From: Microbacterium sp. H83
GTDB lineage: Bacteria; Actinomycetota; Actinomycetes; Actinomycetales; Microbacteriaceae
Length of the DNA: 64,000 nt
Direction: 5' to 3'
Assembly: GCF_001650405.1 (NCBI RefSeq)
Contig: NZ_LWCU01000002.1
Coordinates: 1 to 64,000, forward strand
Shown here: positions 8,345 to 16,738 of the stretch, in pieces
How positions within the stretch are numbered: the first letter of the stretch is position 1
Layout: every line of letters begins with the position of its first letter
Notes under the pieces: generated by a model
The model's input: the letters and a program-made list of their open reading frames with translations, nothing else
What the model was told of the DNA's origin: nothing
Database searches by the model: none
Program-made: the position numbers and the translations under genes

Positions 8345-11300
8345 GCGATCGGAGACCGGCGGAGGGCCGATGCCGCACCCCGTCCGCGCGGCCGCGTCAT
8401 CGCCGCCGTCGCCGGGATCGCCGCACTCGCCACCGTCGTCACGCTCGCCATCACGGCGCAGGGCTACGAGTCGCAGGAGGTCCCGCGCCTGGAGTCGGCC
8501 GTGTGGGTCATGCGCGACAGCGGACAGTACGCGCGGGTGAACACCGAGCTCGCCGAGATCGACACCGTGCGCACGGTCGACGACCCCGAGGCCGTCTGGC
8601 AGAGCGGCTCCTCGGCCGTGCTCTACGCACAGGGCAACCGCCAGCGCTGGGACCTCGATCCCGCCAGCCCCGCCGACCTCCTCACCGACTCGCCCGAGGC
8701 GGGGGCGCCGATCGCGTCCGAGCCCACTCCCGCTGGCACGCGCGAGATCGTGTCCGCCGGCCCCTATGTCGCGTACCGCACCGACACCGGCCAGGTCTCC
8801 GTGACGACTCTCGAGTCGGGCGCCGGCACGGCTCTCGTCGATCCCTTCGCCGCGGTCGAGGTGGAGGAGGGCGAAGACCCGCCGACCTACACCGCGGATG
8901 CGATCGGACTGTCTCCCGACGGCCTGCTCGCCCTGTACTCCGCCGAAGAGGGCGCGGTCCGGCGATTCGACATCGACGAGCACCGTTTCCTCGGTGAGGG
9001 AACCCCGGTCCCCGACGCTCCCGACGGCGGCGACGGACTCGCGCTGACCGTGATCGGCGACCGGTGGGCGATGCTCCAGGCGGGGTCCGGCGAGCTCTGG
9101 CTGCCCGATCGGGATCAGCCGGTCGAGCTCGACGTCGTCGAAGACGCGAAGCTGCAGTCCGGCGCCTCCACGGGGGACGAGCTCGTGATCGCCGACTCCG
9201 ACGGACTGCTCTCCGTCGACCTCGCCACCGCCGACTCCGAACGCGTCGCCGAGGCGACCGGAGTCCCGGCCGCTCCCGTCGTCGTCGACGGCGACACCTA
9301 CGCCGCATGGCTCGACACCGGGTCGGGCACGCTGTGGGCCGACGGCGAGACCCTCCCGCTGACCGTGCCGGATGAGGCCCTCGACTCGGCCACCATCGAA
9401 CCGGTCTTCCAGAGCAACGGCGATCGCGCCGTGCTCAGCGAGGTCGGCACCGGACTCATCTGGACGGCGCCGCAGGGCGTGCTCATCCCGCTCGAGCAGT
9501 GGGCCATCGAAGACGAGACCGAGCAGGAGGAGGGCACCATCATCGTCGAGGACGTGGCGGAGCAGCTTCCGCCCGTCGCCGTCAACGACGCCTTCGGAGT
9601 GCGCGCCGGCGAGCAGGTGATCCTTCCCGTGCTGCTCAACGACCACGATCCGAACAAGAAGGACGTCCTCACGATCGACCCGTCGTCGATCTCGGGACTC
9701 GCCGACCCCGCGTTCGGAGACGTCTCCCTCGTCGCGAACGGGCAGTCGCTCGTCGTGAACGTCCGCGCCACCTCCGGACAGACCACGTTCACCTACGCCG
9801 CCACCGACGGCTCCGCGACGTCGTCGCCGGCGAGCGTCACGCTCACCGTCGTCGACCCCGGCACGAACTCCGCCCCCGTGTGGTGCGGCGTCGACGCGTG
9901 CCAGCAGGACTGGCCCACGCCGCAGCTGCTCCCCGGCGGCAGCACCATCGTGTCGGCGCTGTCGGGCTGGGTCGACCCCGAGGGCGATCCGTTCGTCCTC
10001 AGCGATGCCTACGAGACCGACTCGGCTGCGCCCGTGATGGTCGTCCCGATGGCCGACGGTCGCGTCGCGATCCGGCACACCGACCCCAACGCGGCGGATG
10101 CAGCGATCTCGGTCACCGTCGTCGTCGAGGACGTGCACGGCGCGACGGCCGAGAAGACGCTCGATGTGCAGGTGACCGGCAGCCCCGCGCTCCTCGCCTC
10201 GCCGGTCGCCGTGACCGCCCGAGTCGGCGAGCTGCAGTCGATCCGCATCTCCGACCACCTCTCCGGGGGCTCAGGGTCGTACCGACTCGTCGACGCCGTG
10301 CAGACGGCGGCGACGGCCCAGGGCCTCGAGGTCGTCCCGAACGCCGCGTCCGGCACGGTCGAGGTGACGGTCTCCGAGCCGGGCCAGTACGTCGTCACCT
10401 ACACCGCTCAGGACGCGTCGACCCAGGCCGAGCAGTCGGCCGTGATCCGCATCACCGCCGTCGACGGCTCGGCCGCCATCGCCATGGCGCCGCTGACCGC
10501 CTTCGTCCGCGAGGGCGAGGACACGACCGTCGACGTGCTGCGCGCCGTGCAGAACACGAGCGGCCGCGTCCTCATGCTCTCCGACGCGGTGAGCTCGACT
10601 CCGCAGCTGAATGTGCGCGTCGTCGGCAACGAGAGCATCCGCGTCAACGGCACCACCGAATCCGGCGATCCCGGCGTCATCGGCAAGGCCACCGTGACCG
10701 TCGCCGACGGTGCCGGCGCGGCCGTGCAGGGCACCGTCACCGTCTTCCTCACACCGCCGTCGACCGTCACCCGCCCGATCGTCTTCCCCGATGCGATCAC
10801 CGTGCGCGCCGGGTCGCTCACCCGCATCAGCGTCGCGGCGAACGACGTGGCACCGCGCGGCGAGCCCCTCGTCGTGCTGCCCGAGGTCACCGGCTCGGGC
10901 GAGGCGGGGGAGCTCGTCTTCGCCGACGGCAACGCGCTGCGCTACCTCGCGCCGTCGACCCCCGGCACCTATCGTCTGACCTATTCGGTCTCGCTCGAGC
11001 GCAACCCCGCACTGTCCGACAACGGCTCGGTCACCGTGACGGTGATCCCTCCGGGCACGAACCGCGCACCCACGCCGACGACGCTGACCGGTCGGGTGCT
11101 GAGCGGTCAGACCGTCTCGCTGCCGGTGCCGGCCACCGGCATGGACAGCGACGGCGACCGGGTGGTCCTGGCCGGCATCGACCAGCCCGACAAGGGGTCG
11201 GGATCGGCCACGATCTCGGCCAGCGGCGACGCCATCGTCTACCGCGCGCCCGCGGGAGGGGTCTCCGGCGGCCAGGCGAGCTTCACGTACACGGTGCGCG

Positions 11301-14300
11301 ATCCGCAGGGCGAGGTCGGATCCGGCATCGTCCGCATCGGCGTCCTCGACGCCGACGTCGAGGACGCCGCACCGGTGACCTTCAGCGACTACGTGCGCGT
11401 CGAGGCCGGTTCGGACACCCCCGTCGTGCTCGATCCGCGCTCGAACGACCTCGATCCGGCGCAGAGCGAACTCGAGATCACCGAGCTCGTGCCCAACGCG
11501 CCGCCGGTCAAGGGCAACCCCCTCTACGAGCGTCTCAACGCCCTGATCGACTCCGACACCTCGCTCGAGGACGGCCGCGTCGTCCTGCGGGCCGGCGACA
11601 CCGCGGGCACGAACTCGTACTTCTACACCGTGAAGTCCTCCCGCACGGGCAGCACGTCGCAGGGTCTCATCGTCGTGACCGTCACCGACGGCGCCGTCAC
11701 CGATCAGCCCACCGTCGCCGACACGGTGCTCACCGCCCGCGACCGCGGGGAGCTCGCCGAGAGCGGCATCGACGTGGTCACCGACCGCGTCAGCTGGCCG
11801 TCCGGCGACGCGGGGTCGCTGCGGCTCAGCCTCTGGGGCGATCAGCCCGGGTTCTCGGTGCAGGGCGACCGCATCGTCGGCACGGCTCCCGAGGAGGGGG
11901 CGCTCGTCCCGTTCCAGCTCGCAGGCACCGCCGCAGGCGGACGCGACGTCGTCGGCTACGGGTTCCTGCACATCCCCGCCTTCGACGACATGCAGGTGCA
12001 GCTGAAGCCGGGGGCGACCCCGGTGGTCGTCGACGAGGACGCGTCCGCGACGTTCCCGCTCAGCGAGTACGTCGACCTGCCGGCGTCGGATGCCGTCGAG
12101 GTGGGCTCCGGGCAGTTCACGGCGCAGCGGGCCGCCGCCTCCTGTGTGGCGGAGGGCTCCGGCAGCGCCTCCTATCGCGCCGGCCGCGAGGCGCCGTGGT
12201 CGGACACCTGCCTCGTTCCCGTGCGACTGCAGGGGCAGGAGCGCTGGTCGTACGTCGACGTCCCCGTCAGCATCCGCCCGGCCGAACCGCAGCTGCTGCT
12301 GTCGTCGATCTCGCACACGATCGCCCCCGGCTCGACCGAGACCATCGACCTGTACTCCAACATGGCGAGCTGGGAAGGCGGTCGCGAGGGCGACGTCGGA
12401 TCCCTCGAGTACCGCGAGGTGTACTCGGGCTCGGCGTTCCTCGTCACGCGCTCGGGGTCGACCCTCACGGTCGAGGCCCGCGCGGACGCCCGTCCCGGCA
12501 ACACCGAGAACGTCAGCATCACGGTCGCGCAGTACGGGCAGCCGTCGGCATCCGTCCGTCTCGTCGTGGGCGCCGCTCCTCCGGACGCGCCGCGCGGTGC
12601 GACCTTCACCCGGCAGTGCATCGTCACGAGTCCGAACTGCTCCATCGACGTCGTCGACGTCGCGGGGGAGTACGACCCGTTCGCCGGGAAGCCGGGCTCC
12701 GGACTCCGCCTGATGTCGCTCGGCGGCGGGGCGCGCTGCGACGTGGCATCGATCTCGGTGTCGGGCAGCACCGCCATCACCGCGAGCTGGCCCGGCGGCG
12801 GGCAGGCGCCCGGCGGGCAGTGCATCATCCCGTTCATCGTGTCCGATGCGCAGGGGCGCACCGGCACCGGCACCCTCACCCTCGACCTGCAGGGCTTCCC
12901 GCAGGCGCCGTCGAGCGTGACGACCGTCGGGTTCACCCGGTCGTCCGTGGTGCTCGAGGTGCCGCTCGGCGAGGCAGGCAGGGCTCACCCGTCGGTCAGC
13001 GGCCTCACGATCCTGCAGGACGGAGCGCCCGCCAACGCCTCGTGCAGCCCCGCGGGCGGCGGCCTCTACCGCTGCACCGTGAACGGACTGGTCAACGGCG
13101 AGCCGCACTCCTTCTCGGCGGCGGCGGTCAACTCCGTCGGGACGTCCGTCGCGACCTCTCCGCACACGACGTGGGCGTACGCCGCTCCGGTCGTGACGAA
13201 CGCGTCGGCGACCCCCGTGTACCGTCCGGGGACCACCGACCGCGGGCGCGGCGTCGTCGCGCTCACCATCGACGCCTCGGACGACGCGCGCGCGTTCCGC
13301 ATCGAGGAGACGGGCGAGGTCATCAACCGCACCGGGGCGCGGACCACGGCGGATGTCGTCCTCTCGCCCGGGGCGCAGACCCTGACCCTCGTCCCCATCA
13401 GCCAGTTCCAGCCGCCGACGGGCGGGGGCAGCAACGAGGGCGGCGCCTTCCGCACCTCCGTCACCGCCGCGGGCGCGCCGTACTTCGAGCCGGCGGGCAC
13501 GCAGGCGACCGCCGCGTCCAACACCTCGGTGAACGTCGCCGGCGTGCGGGCCCAGGCGAACGGCAGCGCGCAGCCGCTCGAGGTCGTGTACCTGGCGTGG
13601 CGCTCCGGCACCGCCTCGTGCAGTGCCGACGGCAACGGCCGCCTCGCGATCTCGGGCGCAGAGGTGCAGTCGCCCTCCGCGACCCTCAGCGGCCTGGCCG
13701 AGTACACGATGTACAACGTGAAGGCGTGCGCCACGAACGGCTTCGGCGTCGCCGAGTCGAGCACGACGCAGGTCTTCACCTTCACCTTCGTGGACGGGCC
13801 GGCAGGAGACGCCAGCTACACGGTCGACACGCGGCCTGACCGGCAGGGCGACAAGTACACGTACGGACTCGCGCAGGCGCCGTCGATCCGGGCGGAGGAC
13901 CGCTTCGTCCCCGAGTACAACGTCTACGGGACATGGAGCCGGGAGTTCGCGCTGAGCCCGGACTCCTCGCCGTCGCGCGTCAGCGCGCGCTCGTGCCACG
14001 AGAGCCTGGGCATCTACTGCTCGAACCCGCTCGACATCCGGGCGAACACGGCACCGACGACGGTCGTGGTCGAGTTCCGTCCGTGCGTGCCCGGGAACCA
14101 GAACGACGTGTTCACCGTCTCCAGCGGCGCTCGCGGCGCCTTCACTCCGAGGTTCACCCCGAGCGTGGTCGACGGCGTCTCGGTGGTCGACGTCACGGTG
14201 ACCTGGACCGGCGCCTTCTCACCGCTCACACCGATCACCCATCGAGCGCCGCTCTGCACGCAGCCGGCGCCGACCGACCCCGCCGACCCCGCTGATCCGG

Positions 14301-14308
14301 CCGGATGA
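8342..14308 (+). CDS. Giant Ig-like/FN3 membrane-anchored surface protein
   Basis: A 1988-residue protein with a short cytoplasmic N-terminus (Arg-rich), one membrane helix at about residues 18-38 and a very long extracytoplasmic part. Residues ~55-380 look like a beta-propeller-type repeat region; from ~410 onward come many Ig/cadherin-like domains that begin with units such as VNDAFGVRAGEQV and contain LLNDHDP or NDLDP turns. FN3-like segments lie in the last third (around YAAPVVTNAS), and the protein ends in a DPADPADPA tail. There is no C-terminal sorting signal, so it is held by the N-terminal helix. An in-frame GTG at 8339 adds one residue. Its place between the kinase and MoxR suggests a surface structure or secretion-associated partner controlled with them. 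The function is unknown. Confidence 0.8.
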   Translation: MAIGDRRRADAAPRPRGRVIAAVAGIAALATVVTLAITAQGYESQEVPRLESAVWVMRDSGQYARVNTELAEIDTVRTVDDPEAVWQSGSSAVLYAQGNRQRWDLDPASPADLLTDSPEAGAPIASEPTPAGTREIVSAGPYVAYRTDTGQVSVTTLESGAGTALVDPFAAVEVEEGEDPPTYTADAIGLSPDGLLALYSAEEGAVRRFDIDEHRFLGEGTPVPDAPDGGDGLALTVIGDRWAMLQAGSGELWLPDRDQPVELDVVEDAKLQSGASTGDELVIADSDGLLSVDLATADSERVAEATGVPAAPVVVDGDTYAAWLDTGSGTLWADGETLPLTVPDEALDSATIEPVFQSNGDRAVLSEVGTGLIWTAPQGVLIPLEQWAIEDETEQEEGTIIVEDVAEQLPPVAVNDAFGVRAGEQVILPVLLNDHDPNKKDVLTIDPSSISGLADPAFGDVSLVANGQSLVVNVRATSGQTTFTYAATDGSATSSPASVTLTVVDPGTNSAPVWCGVDACQQDWPTPQLLPGGSTIVSALSGWVDPEGDPFVLSDAYETDSAAPVMVVPMADGRVAIRHTDPNAADAAISVTVVVEDVHGATAEKTLDVQVTGSPALLASPVAVTARVGELQSIRISDHLSGGSGSYRLVDAVQTAATAQGLEVVPNAASGTVEVTVSEPGQYVVTYTAQDASTQAEQSAVIRITAVDGSAAIAMAPLTAFVREGEDTTVDVLRAVQNTSGRVLMLSDAVSSTPQLNVRVVGNESIRVNGTTESGDPGVIGKATVTVADGAGAAVQGTVTVFLTPPSTVTRPIVFPDAITVRAGSLTRISVAANDVAPRGEPLVVLPEVTGSGEAGELVFADGNALRYLAPSTPGTYRLTYSVSLERNPALSDNGSVTVTVIPPGTNRAPTPTTLTGRVLSGQTVSLPVPATGMDSDGDRVVLAGIDQPDKGSGSATISASGDAIVYRAPAGGVSGGQASFTYTVRDPQGEVGSGIVRIGVLDADVEDAAPVTFSDYVRVEAGSDTPVVLDPRSNDLDPAQSELEITELVPNAPPVKGNPLYERLNALIDSDTSLEDGRVVLRAGDTAGTNSYFYTVKSSRTGSTSQGLIVVTVTDGAVTDQPTVADTVLTARDRGELAESGIDVVTDRVSWPSGDAGSLRLSLWGDQPGFSVQGDRIVGTAPEEGALVPFQLAGTAAGGRDVVGYGFLHIPAFDDMQVQLKPGATPVVVDEDASATFPLSEYVDLPASDAVEVGSGQFTAQRAAASCVAEGSGSASYRAGREAPWSDTCLVPVRLQGQERWSYVDVPVSIRPAEPQLLLSSISHTIAPGSTETIDLYSNMASWEGGREGDVGSLEYREVYSGSAFLVTRSGSTLTVEARADARPGNTENVSITVAQYGQPSASVRLVVGAAPPDAPRGATFTRQCIVTSPNCSIDVVDVAGEYDPFAGKPGSGLRLMSLGGGARCDVASISVSGSTAITASWPGGGQAPGGQCIIPFIVSDAQGRTGTGTLTLDLQGFPQAPSSVTTVGFTRSSVVLEVPLGEAGRAHPSVSGLTILQDGAPANASCSPAGGGLYRCTVNGLVNGEPHSFSAAAVNSVGTSVATSPHTTWAYAAPVVTNASATPVYRPGTTDRGRGVVALTIDASDDARAFRIEETGEVINRTGARTTADVVLSPGAQTLTLVPISQFQPPTGGGSNEGGAFRTSVTAAGAPYFEPAGTQATAASNTSVNVAGVRAQANGSAQPLEVVYLAWRSGTASCSADGNGRLAISGAEVQSPSATLSGLAEYTMYNVKACATNGFGVAESSTTQVFTFTFVDGPAGDASYTVDTRPDRQGDKYTYGLAQAPSIRAEDRFVPEYNVYGTWSREFALSPDSSPSRVSARSCHESLGIYCSNPLDIRANTAPTTVVVEFRPCVPGNQNDVFTVSSGARGAFTPRFTPSVVDGVSVVDVTVTWTGAFSPLTPITHRAPLCTQPAPTDPADPADPAG

Positions 14309-14369
14309 GCGCACCGACCATGACCGCCCACTCCGCCCGCCCCTGCTCCGCGCAGGCGCACTGACGAAA

Positions 14370-14382
14370 TACGGTTGCCTTA
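14370..14382 (+). promoter_or_regulatory. Leaderless promoter of the moxR operon (-10 TACGGT)
   Basis: TACGGT (14370-14375) lies exactly 6 nt before the ATG of the MoxR gene in the 73-bp gap after the Ig protein. There is no ribosome binding site, which fits a leaderless start. This would allow moxR and its followers to be transcribed apart from the kinase. The -35 is not clear. Confidence 0.5.
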
Positions 14383-15371
14383 TGCCCGCTCCCACAGCCG
14401 CCCCAGTGACCATCGCGCCCGAACAGGCCTCGTGGTTCGCCGAGACCTTCTCCATCCTCACCGGGAACGTCGAACAGGCGATCCTCGGCAAGAGGCACGT
14501 CGTCGAGCTGGTCCTCGCCGCCGCCGTGAGCGGCGGGCACGTCCTGCTCGAGGACTACCCCGGCACCGGCAAGACGGCGCTCGCCCGCGCGATCGCGCAG
14601 ACCGTGAACGGCACGAGCACCCGCATCCAGTTCACCCCCGACCTCCTTCCCGGCGACGTCACGGGCATCACGGTCTACGACCAGAAGGCCGGGTCGTTCG
14701 AGTTCCACGCGGGTCCGGTCTTCGCGAACATCGTCCTGGCCGACGAGATCAACCGCGCCAGCCCGAAGACGCAGTCCGCGCTCCTCGAGGTGATGGAGGA
14801 GGGCACCGTCACGGTCGACGGCGTCACCCGCGAGGTCGGCTCGCCGTTCCTCGTGATGGCGACGCAGAACCCGATCGAGCAGGGTGGCACCTACCGCCTG
14901 CCGGAGGCGCAGCTCGACCGGTTCATGATCAAGACCTCGATCGGCTACCCCGACGAGGCGGCGACCATGCGCATCCTGCAGGGTGCCGCGCAGCCCAAGC
15001 ACGTGCTGGACGGCATCGTGGGCACCGACACGATCCTGACGATGGCCGAGATGTCGCGGGGCGTGTACGTGAACCCCCTGGTCTCCGACTACATCATGCG
15101 CATCGTCGACGCCACGCGTCGCGCGTCCGAGGTGCGTCTCGGCGCGAGCGTGCGCGGCGCCCTCGCCCTCTCCCGACTCGTGATGACCTGGGCGGCGAAG
15201 AACGGACGCACCTTCGTCACCCCCGACGACGTGCGCGAGCTCGCGGTCGTCGCCCTGGCGCACCGTCTCGTGCTCGAGCCGGAGGCCGAGTTCGACGGCG
15301 TGACCGCGGTCGCGGTCGTGGGACAGATCCTGCTCGATGTCGAGCCCCCGCGCGAGAACGGCACTGCGTGA
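14382..15371 (+). CDS. MoxR family AAA+ ATPase
   Basis: A 329-residue AAA+ ATPase. Walker A is GTGKT at residues 61-65 (in EDYPGTGKTAL); Walker B is in LADEINRA near residue 120; sensor 1 lies in ATQNPIEQGGTY. The C-terminal lid covers residues ~225-325. MoxR proteins act as chaperones that assemble or activate partners, commonly together with a DUF58 protein and a transglutaminase-like membrane protein, and exactly these two follow. Its stop overlaps the GTG of the DUF58 gene by 4 bp. Confidence 0.93.
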   Translation: MPAPTAAPVTIAPEQASWFAETFSILTGNVEQAILGKRHVVELVLAAAVSGGHVLLEDYPGTGKTALARAIAQTVNGTSTRIQFTPDLLPGDVTGITVYDQKAGSFEFHAGPVFANIVLADEINRASPKTQSALLEVMEEGTVTVDGVTREVGSPFLVMATQNPIEQGGTYRLPEAQLDRFMIKTSIGYPDEAATMRILQGAAQPKHVLDGIVGTDTILTMAEMSRGVYVNPLVSDYIMRIVDATRRASEVRLGASVRGALALSRLVMTWAAKNGRTFVTPDDVRELAVVALAHRLVLEPEAEFDGVTAVAVVGQILLDVEPPRENGTA

Positions 15372-16738
15372 GCTTCAGCACCGAGTCGCGCCTGACGCGT
15401 ACGACGGCGAGGACCAGCACCTCCACCCGTACGTCGACGGTGACGCGCTACGACCGCACGCGCCGCGGCCCCGTCCGCGGCGCGGTGTTCGGCGTGCGCA
15501 GACTGGCGCGCTCGACCGGTCGCGTCGCGCGGCGCACGACCGGGTGGCTGCGCGAGACGGTCACGGCCGCCGGGATGCTGGTCGCCGTCGCCCTGGTCCT
15601 CGGTGTCGTCGCCGGAGCCCTGTTCGGATGGGTCGAGGCGTGGTCCGTCGCGGCGATCGCGCTCGTGCTGCTGATCGTCTGCGTCCCGTTCATCCTCGGA
15701 GCCCACGACTACCGCATCGACCTGGCCCTCGACCGCGACCGCGTGGTCGCCGGCACCGAGATCGGCGCGACGCTCGATGTGCGCAACAACGGCGCGCGCC
15801 TGTCCCTCCCCGGCGTCGTCGACGTCCCTGTGGGTGAAGGGCTCGTCGAGGCCCATGTCCCGCTGCTGCGCCCTGGCGCCCACCACCGCGAGCAGCTCAC
15901 GATCGCCGCGCACCGCCGCGGGGTGATCGACGTGGGACCCATGACCATCACGCGCGGCGACCCCATCGGCATCCTGCGCCGCGAGCTGCGCTGGCCCGAC
16001 GTGCAGCGCATCCACGTGCATCCCGTCACCGTGCGCCTCCCGAGCACGAGCGCGGGACTCATCCGCGACCTCGAGGGCACGCCGAGCTCCACTCTCGTCG
16101 ACGCCGATCTGTCGTTCCACGCGGTGCGGGAGTACGTCGTCGGCGATTCGCAGCGCCACGTGCACTGGAAGTCGACGGCGAAGACCGGGCGCCTCATGGT
16201 CCGGCAGTACGAGGAGTCCCGCCACGCGCGCATCGCCATCATCCTCGACCTCGATGCCGAGTCGTACGAGAGCGACGACGAGTTCGAGAACACGGTGAGC
16301 GCCGCCGCCTCCCTCGCGCTGCAGGGAGTCCGCGACGGGCGCGACGTGCTCTTCTCGGTCAGCAACGAGATCCCCGAGCACAGCCGGGCCGAGGTGCTCT
16401 CGATCCGCACCCTGCCCACCGTCACGCCGAAGGCCCTTCTCGACGCGACCTCCCTGGTCGAGGCCGCCGACCGCGTGATGCGCCTCGAGGCCGTCGCCGC
16501 CCTCACCGTCCAGTCGTACCCCGACCTGTCGATCGGCTTCCTCCTCACCGGATCGCGGATGCCGCTCGATCGTCTGCGCCTCGCTGCCGTGAAGCTCCCT
16601 GCCGCGGTCGAGGCCGTCGCCGTGCGCAGCGAGCTGGGCGAGCAGCCCACTCTGCGCTCGGCGCGCGAGCTGGCCGTCATGACCCTCGGCGCACTCGGAG
16701 ACCTGCCGCAGATGCTGGCCAGAGGAGCCCTGCGGTGA
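15368..16738 (+). CDS. DUF58 domain membrane protein
   Basis: A 456-residue protein with a Thr/Arg-rich N-terminus, two adjacent membrane segments at about residues 60-105, and a DUF58 domain whose signature FHAVREYVVGDSQRHVHWK is followed by MVRQYEE (residues ~245-285). DUF58 proteins resemble von Willebrand factor A domains and work with MoxR ATPases. The GTG at 15368 overlaps the moxR stop and is the only start that fits the family; the next gene again overlaps by 4 bp. The three genes form a standard MoxR-DUF58-transglutaminase set. Confidence 0.88.
   Translation: MSFSTESRLTRTTARTSTSTRTSTVTRYDRTRRGPVRGAVFGVRRLARSTGRVARRTTGWLRETVTAAGMLVAVALVLGVVAGALFGWVEAWSVAAIALVLLIVCVPFILGAHDYRIDLALDRDRVVAGTEIGATLDVRNNGARLSLPGVVDVPVGEGLVEAHVPLLRPGAHHREQLTIAAHRRGVIDVGPMTITRGDPIGILRRELRWPDVQRIHVHPVTVRLPSTSAGLIRDLEGTPSSTLVDADLSFHAVREYVVGDSQRHVHWKSTAKTGRLMVRQYEESRHARIAIILDLDAESYESDDEFENTVSAAASLALQGVRDGRDVLFSVSNEIPEHSRAEVLSIRTLPTVTPKALLDATSLVEAADRVMRLEAVAALTVQSYPDLSIGFLLTGSRMPLDRLRLAAVKLPAAVEAVAVRSELGEQPTLRSARELAVMTLGALGDLPQMLARGALR

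Noticed and set aside
9499..13839. 1446-codon open frame inside the Ig-like gene
   Set aside because: Arg/Pro/His-rich shadow of the real gene with no recognisable motif.
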